Shown here one piece after another: positions 11,176-19,728 of a stretch of DNA of 64,000 bases. This stretch comes from Planctomycetota bacterium. GTDB taxonomy: Bacteria; Planctomycetota; UBA1135; UBA2386. A program made the position numbers and the translations under genes. The notes under the pieces are model-generated. The model made no database searches. It was not told the DNA's origin and was given only the letters and a program-made list of their open reading frames with translations. The stretch covers positions 48,121-112,120 of the forward strand of contig JALORC010000005.1 in NCBI GenBank assembly GCA_025459175.1. Reading direction: 5' to 3'. Within the stretch, counting starts at the first letter, position 1. Each line of letters opens with the position of its first letter.

Positions 11176-14118
11176 TCACGGCAGCGCGATCACCACCTCT
11201 GTGCCCGGGGCGTCAGTCGGGCCGATCGTGAAGTGGTTCTCCCGGCTCATGCCGTCGATGGCCACGATCCGCAGCGCGTAGTTCCCGGGCAGCAGATGGC
11301 GCGGCAAGCGTTGCTCGTCCCCCGCACGGATCCACTCGTCGTCATCGGCCGGTGTGCCACCGTCGCGGGTCCAGACGAACCGGAACTGCTGCAGACCACC
11401 GCGCGGCCCTGGCCTGGTCACCAACACACACGGGATGCTGGCTGGGATCGTCACCGCGACCGGCGCGACCGTGCCGGCGCGCACCGTGAACGGCACGTCG
11501 ATGCGCGGCAGTGCCGCATGCCGCGTGCGCACGCGGTAGCTGCCGGGCCGCAGGTGGTCGAGCTGCAGCGCACCACCGCGCGCGTGCCCGGCGGCGGCGA
11601 CGAGGTCGTGGCCTTCGATGGCCTCATGGACGATGCAGTCGACCCCATCGAGCACTGCGCCCTGAGCATCCCGCACGGTGAACTGCACGCCGCCGACGGG
11701 TCCGATGCGCAGGGCGCCGAGATCCGTGGTCCCCGCGCGCAGGACGATTCGATCGGTCCACGGCGAACGCCGCCCCTCATATTCGGCGCAAACCCGCCAG
11801 ACTCCCGGCGGCAGCGGGCCTCTGCGGAACGAGCCATAGCAGCTGCCTGGCAGCCATTCGATCAAGTCCGACGTCTCGTGCCACAGCAGCAGCCGGGCGC
11901 CGAGCGCAGGTGCATCGTCCGCGAGCAGCACGCGGCCGGTGATCGTCGCACACGGGATCGCGGCCTCGGGGATGACGATCCGCAACTCGTCCCCACCTGC
12001 ACGCACGCCGGGCACGCAGCGCGCCGGTCGGAACTGGTTGGCGTCCTGATCGGGAAACACCCGCACCTGCCAGGCCTCGTCACCACAGTCCGAGAGGGCG
12101 AACGCGCCATCGGCCACGGTGGTGACGGAGCGCGACAGGCCCTGGATCTCGCCATCACCCCGCACCGTCCAACCGACCAACGGCTGCCCACTATCATCGA
12201 CGACACGGCCGCGGATCAGCTCGCCGGCAGTCAGCAGCGCATCCCACACAGCGACCTCGCCATCGGCAAGCAACAACCTGGACTCGGCCGTGCGTGGCGG
12301 CTGGTAGACCTTCGCGTGCAGCGTCACCGGGCCGGGAGCCACGTGCCTCAGCCGGTAGCGACCGTCCGCATCGGTATTGGCGATCCTGGTCGCGAACTCC
12401 GGCTCGGTCGCGGGGCCATGCTTCGGTTTCGGTTCGAACAGCGAGTCGGCGCGTGCGAACACGATCACGTCGGCCACCGGTGCGCCCTGGTCGTTCGTCA
12501 CCCTGCCGTGCACCGTGGCACCGGTGGTCACCGTGAAATCGCAAACGAGCTCACCACGTTCTGGCAACGACACCCGATGGAGACCAGGTGCGTTGTCATG
12601 ACCGTGCAACCAGACCGGCACGATCGCGCCGGGCGGCAGGCCGTCGGCGCGGAACATGCCACGCGCATCGCACCGGGTGTCGAGCGGCGGGCGGAAACCC
12701 CGCCACACCGATTCCCGCCCGAACGGCTTGCTGTCCCGCAGGCCGACCAGAACCCGCTGGCCCGCCGCGGGTGAGCCATCGGCTCGTCGCACATTGCCGA
12801 TCAGCGAGACCCCGGGCTCGCACAGTTCGATGCGCACCTCCTGGCTACTGCCATACGGGCCCAGGATCGCCTGCACCGTCGACACGCGGCGACCGGGTGC
12901 GAAGGCGGCGAGGTAGTAGCCGTCGCTGCCGTTCGTCTGCACGTCGCGCAGTACGAACGTGCCGTCGGTCGCGACCGGCCCGACCTCCTGGCCTTCTGCG
13001 GCGTCACACCAGCGCGACAACCAGATGCGCGCCGTCGGCACCGGCAGATCGCGTTCGTCGACGACGCGACCGTGCACGGTCACGCCGGGCTGCATCTGCA
13101 CCAGCACCTCGGTGGTCTTGCCGGCGACGGTCGTGAACTGGGCACCCTGCCGCCCGTTGACTCGCAGCTGCCCGCTGGCGCACGGCAGCTCCGACAGCAC
13201 GGCCTCACCGGCAGCATCGGTGACGACTTCGCGCTCGTCGCCGATTTCGTCGACGTCGGGATAGACGATGAGCCGCAGCCCACTGCCGGGACTGCCATCG
13301 GACCACAACACGCGCACGTGCACGGCCCCCGTCGTCGCCAACGCGACCCGCTGCGCCGCGCCGGGCGCGGTCGCGTCGTCGTCTTCAGCCGCGGTCGGGG
13401 CGACCGATACTTCGCTGCGCGCGACCACGGCACGGTCCTCGGCCCCGAGCGGCGGCCGGGACGCGTCGGCGCGAGTCCACGGCGCCAACCACAACAGCGC
13501 CACGGCAGCGACCGCAGCCACGGCAACGAACTTGATCGGCATCGTCATGGCAAGCGCGGCAGCGGTGGTCGCGGCCGGAACGGAGAGAGTCAGCGCCGCG
13601 AACGCACGCGCGGCGGGCCGGTCCTGGCCACTGGTCAGCCTGCCGCGCAGCGTGTCGCGGGCGCGCCGCAGCTGGCCGCGCACCGCGTCCTCGCTGAGGC
13701 CACAGCGCGCGGCCACGGTCGCCACCGACACGTCCTCGAAGTAGTGCATCAGCACACACGAACGCTGCGGCTCCGGCAGTTCGAGCACGCACCGGCCGAG
13801 CAACTGGCACATCTCGGCGCGCGCCGCCAGCTCGGCCGACGACGCTGCCAACGCTGGTCCGGTGGCGGCACGGACCGCCTCCCGCGCCAGCCGCCGCCGC
13901 TGCCGGCGCGCCTGCAGGTGCAGCAGGTTGCGCAGGGTGGCCGCCAGGTAACCGCGCAGGTTGTCGGCGCGGCGCGGCAGCGAGGTGGTCGCGGCCAACA
14001 GCGTGTCCTGCGCCGCATCGGCCGCCGCGTGCTGGTCGTGGCACAACTGCACGGCCAGCCGGTGCAGCCAGGCGGCGTGCACCAGCAGCGCGTCGAGTTC
14101 TGGCGGCTCCGAGGTCAC
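11176..14118 (-). CDS. Second ECF sigma factor fused to membrane anchor and carboxypeptidase-regulatory repeats
   Basis: 980 residues from a GTG at 14118; further upstream only a TTG is available, with no better context. Residues 1-175 are an ECF sigma factor: region 2 near QHAAADAAQDTLLAA, region 4 near VATVAARCGLSEDAVRGQL. A membrane helix (about 192-212, MPIKFVAVAAVAAVALLWLA) is followed by about 750 residues of six or seven beta-sandwich repeats with the GxVxDxxGxPVxxxxV pattern. It has the same layout as the gene at 8546 but only weak likeness in the repeats, so the two are diverged paralogues or members of a larger family. The two genes converge with 44 bases between the stops. Target promoters are unknown. 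Confidence 0.8.
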   Translation of the reverse strand: MTSEPPELDALLVHAAWLHRLAVQLCHDQHAAADAAQDTLLAATTSLPRRADNLRGYLAATLRNLLHLQARRQRRRLAREAVRAATGPALAASSAELAARAEMCQLLGRCVLELPEPQRSCVLMHYFEDVSVATVAARCGLSEDAVRGQLRRARDTLRGRLTSGQDRPAARAFAALTLSVPAATTAAALAMTMPIKFVAVAAVAAVALLWLAPWTRADASRPPLGAEDRAVVARSEVSVAPTAAEDDDATAPGAAQRVALATTGAVHVRVLWSDGSPGSGLRLIVYPDVDEIGDEREVVTDAAGEAVLSELPCASGQLRVNGRQGAQFTTVAGKTTEVLVQMQPGVTVHGRVVDERDLPVPTARIWLSRWCDAAEGQEVGPVATDGTFVLRDVQTNGSDGYYLAAFAPGRRVSTVQAILGPYGSSQEVRIELCEPGVSLIGNVRRADGSPAAGQRVLVGLRDSKPFGRESVWRGFRPPLDTRCDARGMFRADGLPPGAIVPVWLHGHDNAPGLHRVSLPERGELVCDFTVTTGATVHGRVTNDQGAPVADVIVFARADSLFEPKPKHGPATEPEFATRIANTDADGRYRLRHVAPGPVTLHAKVYQPPRTAESRLLLADGEVAVWDALLTAGELIRGRVVDDSGQPLVGWTVRGDGEIQGLSRSVTTVADGAFALSDCGDEAWQVRVFPDQDANQFRPARCVPGVRAGGDELRIVIPEAAIPCATITGRVLLADDAPALGARLLLWHETSDLIEWLPGSCYGSFRRGPLPPGVWRVCAEYEGRRSPWTDRIVLRAGTTDLGALRIGPVGGVQFTVRDAQGAVLDGVDCIVHEAIEGHDLVAAAGHARGGALQLDHLRPGSYRVRTRHAALPRIDVPFTVRAGTVAPVAVTIPASIPCVLVTRPGPRGGLQQFRFVWTRDGGTPADDDEWIRAGDEQRLPRHLLPGNYALRIVAIDGMSRENHFTIGPTDAPGTEVVIALP

Positions 14119-14187
14119 ACGCTCACATTGCCGCGCCGGCGCCCGGCGGTCGAAATCTGCGGCGCGATCCGGCGCCAACCGCGAGCG

Positions 14188-17100
14188 CTACTTGCCCGCG
14201 CCGCGCGACAGCAGGAACGCCAGCAGGTCGCGCAGTTCGGCCGCCGACAGCCGGTCGACGAGGTCGGCCGGCATCGGCGACAGCGGCGACTTCTCGACCT
14301 TGGCGACCTTGTCGACCGGGAAGCGTTCGAGCAGGCTGTCGGGCTCGGCCGCCATCAGCTCGTAGACCTCGCTGTCGCCGAAGAAGCCCTTGCTGACCGC
14401 GCCGAAGCGTTGCCGCCCGTCGTTCAGCGTCAGCACCTGGCCAGTGTATTGATCGCTGACCACGGCGCTCGGCGCCACGATCGCCTCGAGGATCGAGCGC
14501 GCGTCGAACTTGGTGCCGAGGCTGGTCAGGTCCGGGCCGCGACCGCCACCTTCGCCGGCGAAGTAGTGGCAGGCGGCACAGCTCGCCGCGTGGAACAGGT
14601 TGCGACCGCGCGTCACGTCGGCAGCGGCGAGCCCCGGCTGCAGCACGGCGTCGATGTCCGCCAGCTGCCAGTCCTTGCCAGGGCCCTGCGGCGCCGTGGC
14701 CTGGAACTTCGGCGCGTCGGCGCGCGCGGCCGTGAAGTCGGCTTCGAGCTCGCGCCGTTCGGTCTCGCTGCAGGCTTCCCACGCGGCGTCGAGCATGCGC
14801 TTCAAGAAGCCGTCGTAGCTGGCGCCACCCTTCTGCTGGCGCGCTTGCTGCAGGAAGCGGAAGTAGCGGCGCCGCTGGTCGAGCGTCCAGCCGGTCTTCA
14901 CGATGCGCAGCGCGTCGGCGATCGCGAGCTGACCGATCGGCGGCATCGACTTGGCCATCGCCGTGATCACGCCGCCGTATTGCTCGCCGTAGACGTCGCC
15001 GCGGGTCGCGATCTCGGCCCACGGCGGCACCGGCGATGGCCGCAGCGGCTCGAGCTGCGCGATCGCCTTGTCGACGAAGCCCGGGGCCTGCAGGTAGGCG
15101 AGCAGTTCGGCGAGGTCCTGGTCCTGCCGTTCGTCGCCCTGCGGGAACAGCGGCAGCAGGCGCGCGGTGAGTGCGGCGCGTTGTTCGGCGCTCGCGGGAC
15201 CCTGGCGCAGTAGTGCCAGCGAATGCACGCGCAGCCAGCCGATGCGGTCGAGGGGCTTCAGCGCGGCGAACGGCAGCTTGCCGAGCGCGTCGAGGATCGG
15301 CTGCAGATCGGCCGGGCTGCCCTGGCGCGCGAGCGCGAGCAAGCCCTGCACCGCAAGCTGCGGTTGGGTGGGATCGACGGCGAGCGCCTGTTCGCGCCAC
15401 GAGGCGACGGGTTGGCGCTCGAGCGCGGCGCGGGCTTCGTGCTCCTCGCCCGGAACATTCAGATCGTTGTCTGTCGCGAGCGCCAGCTCTTTCCAACTGC
15501 CGACGGATGCCTGGTCCGACAGCTTCATCGGTGGCTGCGGGAACACGTCGATCCGGGTGAGTCTCTTGTCGTGTCCCTCCGGCACGCGCAGCAACGTCGA
15601 CGGCAGGCCGCGCCCGCCGGTCACCAGATAGGTCGCCCCATCGACGACCGCCGCATCGCACAGTGGCAGTGGTGCCCCCCACAACCACGGCCGCTCGTTC
15701 TTGTAGGCGACGCCGAAGGTCCAATCGAGCGCAAGCGCATAGTCGAACTTGCCCGCATACTGCCGCTGCACCGCCATCCCGGTCGGCGAGCCCGGCCCGA
15801 TGTCCGCTTCCGCCCTCGGCGCATCCGGATAGTCGGTCGGCCACTTCGCACTGCCGATGCGCCAGCCATAGTCGACGCCGCTGATGACCTTCAGCAACCG
15901 CGTCGGGCGGTACCACGGCATGCCGAGGTCCCACTCCATGTCGGCGTCGTAGACGACCACCTCGCCGTTAGGCAGCACCGCCGCGTCGTACGGATTGCGG
16001 AACCCACACGTGATGAGCTCCCAGTTCTTGCCATCGGCATCACACAGGCAGACCCAACCACCGGGCGGCGAGTGGCCTTCCCAATACTTGTGCGGATCGT
16101 CGAGCCGGGGCAGCAATCGATCCTCGGCGAAGTTCAACGGCACGCGACTGCTCGCCAGCTTCGGCAGTTTGGTGTGATTGCCGGCGACGATCAGCAGACG
16201 CTCCCCACCGGGTGCAACCAGCACCGAGTGCGGGCCGTGCTCGCCACGACCATCGAGCGCCTGCAGCAGCTCCTTCCGGTCGAGCATGCCGTCGCCATCG
16301 CCGTCGGTCAGGCGATACAGGCCGGGATCCCGCTCGTTCTGCACCACGTAGAGCGCATCACGAAACCACAGCAGCCCGTGTGGACCACCGACCTCGACCG
16401 GCACCCGCTCGATCGTGCTGGTGCCACCGACCGCGTCGGCCGGCGTGACCCGATACAGCCCACCACCCTGCGCACCCGCGTACAGCCGACCCTGTGGATC
16501 GCTGCACAGCGACACCCACGAACCGAGCCCACGCGGCACCGACAGCAGCTGCAGCACCGGCTCGGCCCACGCGGTGCGGAACTGCGGCGCCGCGTCGGCC
16601 ACGCGCGGCGGCAGCGGCGCCCCGGGCACCGGCACCGGATACGTCACGTGCGCAGCCACGGTCGCGACCTGCGGCTGGAACGGATCGACCGCGACACCCA
16701 GCGCATCCGCGCCGTGCGTGCCGCTCCACGGCACCGAGCGGGCCCCGAGCTCGCCGAGTTCCTTCGCCGCGGCCCAGCCCTCGGCGGCGAACCCGGGCTG
16801 ATCCCAACCGTCCGGATCATCATCGCCGACCTGCCAGCTCGCATCGCTGACCAGCTCGAAGCTGCCGTCCGCGTGCTTGCCCTCGAGCCGCAGCAGCAGC
16901 CCGGCCGGACCGCCGTCGTTCCACGCGTGCACCGCGATCACGTTGTCACCGGCGCGCAGCGCCTTCTTCGCATCGAGCCGCAGCAGCGACTCCCACTCGT
17001 CGCTGTTGCCGAGCCGCTCGCCGTTCACGTAGACGCGGCAGTGGTTGTCGGCGCTGACGATCAGCTCGGCGCGTTCGGGTGCCTTCGGCAGCGACAACAC

Positions 17101-17940
17101 GTGGCGGAAGAACAGCTCCTCGTCGTCGGCCGGCGCCGCGTCCCAGATCCACTTCGGCACCGCACCACCGACCTTGCCCTTCGCGGCGGCTTCGAGCTTG
17201 CTGACGCGCTGTGCCACCGCCTGCGCCAGCAGACCGACGATCGCGGGCGGCACCGGCACGTCCTTCCGCATCGCCGCCTCGTCGGACCAGGTGCGCAGCA
17301 GCGGCGACCGGAACCGCACCGTCATCGGGGCGCCACCGTGCGCCTGCAGCGCCAGCACGCCTTCGCGTTTTGGCGCGGTGCGCTGGTCGAGCCACGCGGT
17401 CACCGGCACGTCGTCGAGTTCGTGCCAGACCAACGAACCCATCGCGACGATGCGCAGCTGGTGCCACTGCCGCAGATCGACGTCGCGCGGGGTCGCGATG
17501 GTGCCGAGCGTGGTGATGCCGTCGTCGGCCCACCGCCGCAGCTGGCCGTGCTGGGCCATGATGCCGGCCCCCTGTTCGTCGTAGAGCATAGCCACGTAGT
17601 CGGGCGACGGATGCAGATCACACTGCGGACCACCGACCTTGAACGGCGTGCCGGGCAGCTCGCGACTGCGGTACTGGATGCCGCTGTTGTTGTCCCCTTC
17701 GAGCTGCACCTGCACCACGAACTCGAAGTCGGCCGGCTGCTTGCCGTCGAGCACCAGGAACGTGTTGTGCTTCAACTCGACGCCGACCGAACTGCCGACG
17801 ATGCAGCCGTCCTGCACCTTCCAGATCGCCGGGTCGCCGCGCCAGCCCTCCAGCGTGCGCCCGTCGAACAGGGCCTGCGGACCGGGTCCGGACTGGGCCG
17901 CGAGGGTGGCGGCGAGAAAGACGGCGACGAGGGCGCGCAT
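14188..17940 (-). CDS. Secreted DUF1080 / glucose-dehydrogenase-like / PVC-type haem c fusion protein
   Basis: 1250 residues. Signal peptide at 1-16 (MRALVAVFLAATLAAQ). Residues about 20-205 are a DUF1080 (3-keto-disaccharide hydrolase-like) domain with FDGRTLEGWRG, NSGIQYRSRE and HQLRIVAMG. Residues about 225-360 form a galactose-binding-like beta-sandwich (CRVYVNGERLG). Residues about 450-800 form a propeller related to sorbosone/glucose dehydrogenases (PYDAAVLPNGEVVVYDAD). A helical repeat stretch leads to a C-terminal cytochrome c domain with CAACH (Cys1121, Cys1124, His1125), as in the PVC-type haem-binding family. Role likely periplasmic sugar breakdown or oxidation. ATG 17940 is preferred over GTG 17964 because it starts exactly at the signal peptide. 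Confidence 0.85.
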   Translation of the reverse strand: MRALVAVFLAATLAAQSGPGPQALFDGRTLEGWRGDPAIWKVQDGCIVGSSVGVELKHNTFLVLDGKQPADFEFVVQVQLEGDNNSGIQYRSRELPGTPFKVGGPQCDLHPSPDYVAMLYDEQGAGIMAQHGQLRRWADDGITTLGTIATPRDVDLRQWHQLRIVAMGSLVWHELDDVPVTAWLDQRTAPKREGVLALQAHGGAPMTVRFRSPLLRTWSDEAAMRKDVPVPPAIVGLLAQAVAQRVSKLEAAAKGKVGGAVPKWIWDAAPADDEELFFRHVLSLPKAPERAELIVSADNHCRVYVNGERLGNSDEWESLLRLDAKKALRAGDNVIAVHAWNDGGPAGLLLRLEGKHADGSFELVSDASWQVGDDDPDGWDQPGFAAEGWAAAKELGELGARSVPWSGTHGADALGVAVDPFQPQVATVAAHVTYPVPVPGAPLPPRVADAAPQFRTAWAEPVLQLLSVPRGLGSWVSLCSDPQGRLYAGAQGGGLYRVTPADAVGGTSTIERVPVEVGGPHGLLWFRDALYVVQNERDPGLYRLTDGDGDGMLDRKELLQALDGRGEHGPHSVLVAPGGERLLIVAGNHTKLPKLASSRVPLNFAEDRLLPRLDDPHKYWEGHSPPGGWVCLCDADGKNWELITCGFRNPYDAAVLPNGEVVVYDADMEWDLGMPWYRPTRLLKVISGVDYGWRIGSAKWPTDYPDAPRAEADIGPGSPTGMAVQRQYAGKFDYALALDWTFGVAYKNERPWLWGAPLPLCDAAVVDGATYLVTGGRGLPSTLLRVPEGHDKRLTRIDVFPQPPMKLSDQASVGSWKELALATDNDLNVPGEEHEARAALERQPVASWREQALAVDPTQPQLAVQGLLALARQGSPADLQPILDALGKLPFAALKPLDRIGWLRVHSLALLRQGPASAEQRAALTARLLPLFPQGDERQDQDLAELLAYLQAPGFVDKAIAQLEPLRPSPVPPWAEIATRGDVYGEQYGGVITAMAKSMPPIGQLAIADALRIVKTGWTLDQRRRYFRFLQQARQQKGGASYDGFLKRMLDAAWEACSETERRELEADFTAARADAPKFQATAPQGPGKDWQLADIDAVLQPGLAAADVTRGRNLFHAASCAACHYFAGEGGGRGPDLTSLGTKFDARSILEAIVAPSAVVSDQYTGQVLTLNDGRQRFGAVSKGFFGDSEVYELMAAEPDSLLERFPVDKVAKVEKSPLSPMPADLVDRLSAAELRDLLAFLLSRGAGK

Positions 17941-18021
17941 GCGTGCGGCCAGTCTCACCGGCACTTGCGCCGGCGTCCACCGGCCAGCTCGGCCTCGAGC
18001 CGGCCGCCTGGCCTTGTGCGT

Positions 18022-18029
18022 GCTAGATT
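18022..18029 (+). promoter_or_regulatory. Putative -10 element (GCTAGATT) for a leaderless mRNA
   Basis: GCTAGATT ends 6 bases before the ATG at 18036, so transcription would start at or next to the start codon. No Shine-Dalgarno sequence is present. This fits a leaderless transcript. Confidence 0.4.
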
Positions 18030-18035
18030 GCCTGC

Positions 18036-18581
18036 ATGCGATTCCTCCCCGTGTGCGTGTGCGCGGCCCTGTTCGCGCTGCCGGCGAAGGCCGACAAGTT
18101 CTGGTTGTCCGATCCTGCGGCCCAACAGAACAGCGTCGGGTCGCCCGAGATCATCGAAGGTGTGCTGCTGGCCGAGAACGACGAGGGCTACCACCTGCGC
18201 GTCGTCGGCGGGGAACTGCTGCTGCCGAAGAAGAGCGTGTTCAAGGTCGAGAAGGACGGGCTGTCGCTCGACGCGATCACCAAGGCCGAGCGCGACGGCG
18301 CCGAACGCCTCGCCAGCCAGAATCGCGACCGCGAACTGGCGCAGCAGGCGGCCGCCAAGGGGCGCGAGATCCGCGTGCTCGAGGCGAGCGCGCGCCGCGA
18401 TGCGCGTGCCGTCGAGGCCAGCGGACCGGCGAGGGCCGATGGCAGTGGCTTCGACCCGGTGGTCGGGGTCAACCGTGGCCCGGTGCAGGCCGACCTGATG
18501 ACCGATGCCCAGCTCGCCTACGAGATGACGCGCGACCGCCGCTACCTGCGCGTGCTGCGCCAGCTGCGCCGGCTGCGCTGA
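18036..18581 (+). CDS. Small secreted hypothetical protein
   Basis: 181 residues. Signal peptide with core LPVCVCAALFALPAKA and likely cleavage after AKA. The mature part has a short beta-rich region (about 35-70, containing EGVLLAENDEGYHLRV and LLLPKKSVFKVE), then a charged helix of about 60 residues rich in Ala, Arg and Glu, and ends in a basic helix (RRYLRVLRQLRRLR). Not recognised. It lies between the divergent DUF1080/haem gene and the dihaem peroxidase gene, so it may act in the same periplasmic process, but that is inference from position only. Codon use matches the chromosome. Confidence 0.65.
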   Translation: MRFLPVCVCAALFALPAKADKFWLSDPAAQQNSVGSPEIIEGVLLAENDEGYHLRVVGGELLLPKKSVFKVEKDGLSLDAITKAERDGAERLASQNRDRELAQQAAAKGREIRVLEASARRDARAVEASGPARADGSGFDPVVGVNRGPVQADLMTDAQLAYEMTRDRRYLRVLRQLRRLR

Positions 18582-18676
18582 TCGCATCGGCAGCGGTGCC
18601 GGCGGCGAAGAGGGCGCTGGCGCGGGATGCTCGGGCCAGCTCCAATGGCCGCCCATCCCCCGCCGTCGAGGCCCCC

Positions 18677-19696
18677 ATGCGCATCCTGCTGCCGCTGTCG
18701 CTGTCCCTGTCGTTCCTGACCTCCTGTTCGTCCGATCCGGCCAAGGCCGCGACCGTCGACGACCCGCTGGTGCCACCGCGCGGCCTCGAAGCCGCGGCCC
18801 TGGTGACCAGCGCCGACAATCCGCTGACCGCGGCCAAGGCAGCGCTCGGCAAGCAGCTGTTCTTCGATCCGCGGTTGTCGGGCAGCGGCAAGATGGGCTG
18901 CAACGGCTGCCACTACCCCGAGCAGGCGTTCACCGACGGCAAGGCGCTGTCGGTCAAGGACGACGGCAAGAGCAACACGCGCAACTCGCCGACCATGCAC
19001 AACGTGGGCTACCTCGATCGCCTGTACTGGGACGGGCGCGCGAAGTCCCTCGAGGGCAACGTCGGCGCGGCATGGAAGGCGCAGCTCGGTGCCAAGCCCG
19101 AGGAAGTCGCGGCGCGGCTGGCCGCGGTGCCCGCCTACACGAAGGCGTTCCAGGACGCGTTCGGCGCGCCGCCCAGCGAGACCACGATCGTGCAGGCGCT
19201 GGCCTCGTTCCTGCGCACGCTGCGCAGCGGCGACTCCGCCTACGATCGCTTCCAGGCCGGCCAGAAGGACGCGCTGTCGGCCGACGCCAAGGCCGGCATG
19301 GACCTGTTCCAGGGCAAGGCCGGTTGCGTGATCTGCCACACGCCGCCGCTGTTCACCAACAAGCTGTTCCACAACGTCGGCATCGGCATGAGCGCCGAGA
19401 ACCCGGATGTCGGCGCCGCCGCGAAGAACGCGTTCGACGACCCGGCCAAGAAGGGCCAGTTCAAGACGCCGACGCTGCGCGACGTCGCGAAGACGGGCCC
19501 GTACTTCCACGATGGCAGTGTCGCCACGCTGAAGGAGGCCGTGAAGCTGATGGCCGGCGGTGGCCTCGCCAACCCGAACAAGGACCCGCTGCTCGCCGAT
19601 CGCGGCCTGACGGACGCCGAGATCGATCAGCTGGTCGCGTTCCTCGAAGCGCTGAGTGGCAACCAGAAGTTCACGCCGCCGGTCGTGCCGCAGTGA
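18677..19696 (+). CDS. Dihaem cytochrome c peroxidase family lipoprotein (MauG/CcpA-like)
   Basis: 339 residues. A lipoprotein signal ends in LTSC with lipidated Cys17. The mature protein has two c-type haem sites: CNGCH (75-79) in the N-terminal domain and CVICH (217-221) in the C-terminal domain. It also has the family patterns FFDPRLSGSG, NSPTMHNVGY, KTPTLRDVAKTGPYFHDGS and LVAFLEAL. Bacterial cytochrome c peroxidases reduce hydrogen peroxide to water with electrons from small cytochromes; MauG-type members oxidise protein side chains. The axial methionine of the high-potential haem cannot be assigned from sequence alone, so peroxidase versus MauG is open. It would sit on a membrane facing the periplasm. 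Confidence 0.88.
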   Translation: MRILLPLSLSLSFLTSCSSDPAKAATVDDPLVPPRGLEAAALVTSADNPLTAAKAALGKQLFFDPRLSGSGKMGCNGCHYPEQAFTDGKALSVKDDGKSNTRNSPTMHNVGYLDRLYWDGRAKSLEGNVGAAWKAQLGAKPEEVAARLAAVPAYTKAFQDAFGAPPSETTIVQALASFLRTLRSGDSAYDRFQAGQKDALSADAKAGMDLFQGKAGCVICHTPPLFTNKLFHNVGIGMSAENPDVGAAAKNAFDDPAKKGQFKTPTLRDVAKTGPYFHDGSVATLKEAVKLMAGGGLANPNKDPLLADRGLTDAEIDQLVAFLEALSGNQKFTPPVVPQ

Positions 19697-19728
19697 CCCG
19701 GGCCTGATCGGCCCCGGCGCGACCGACC

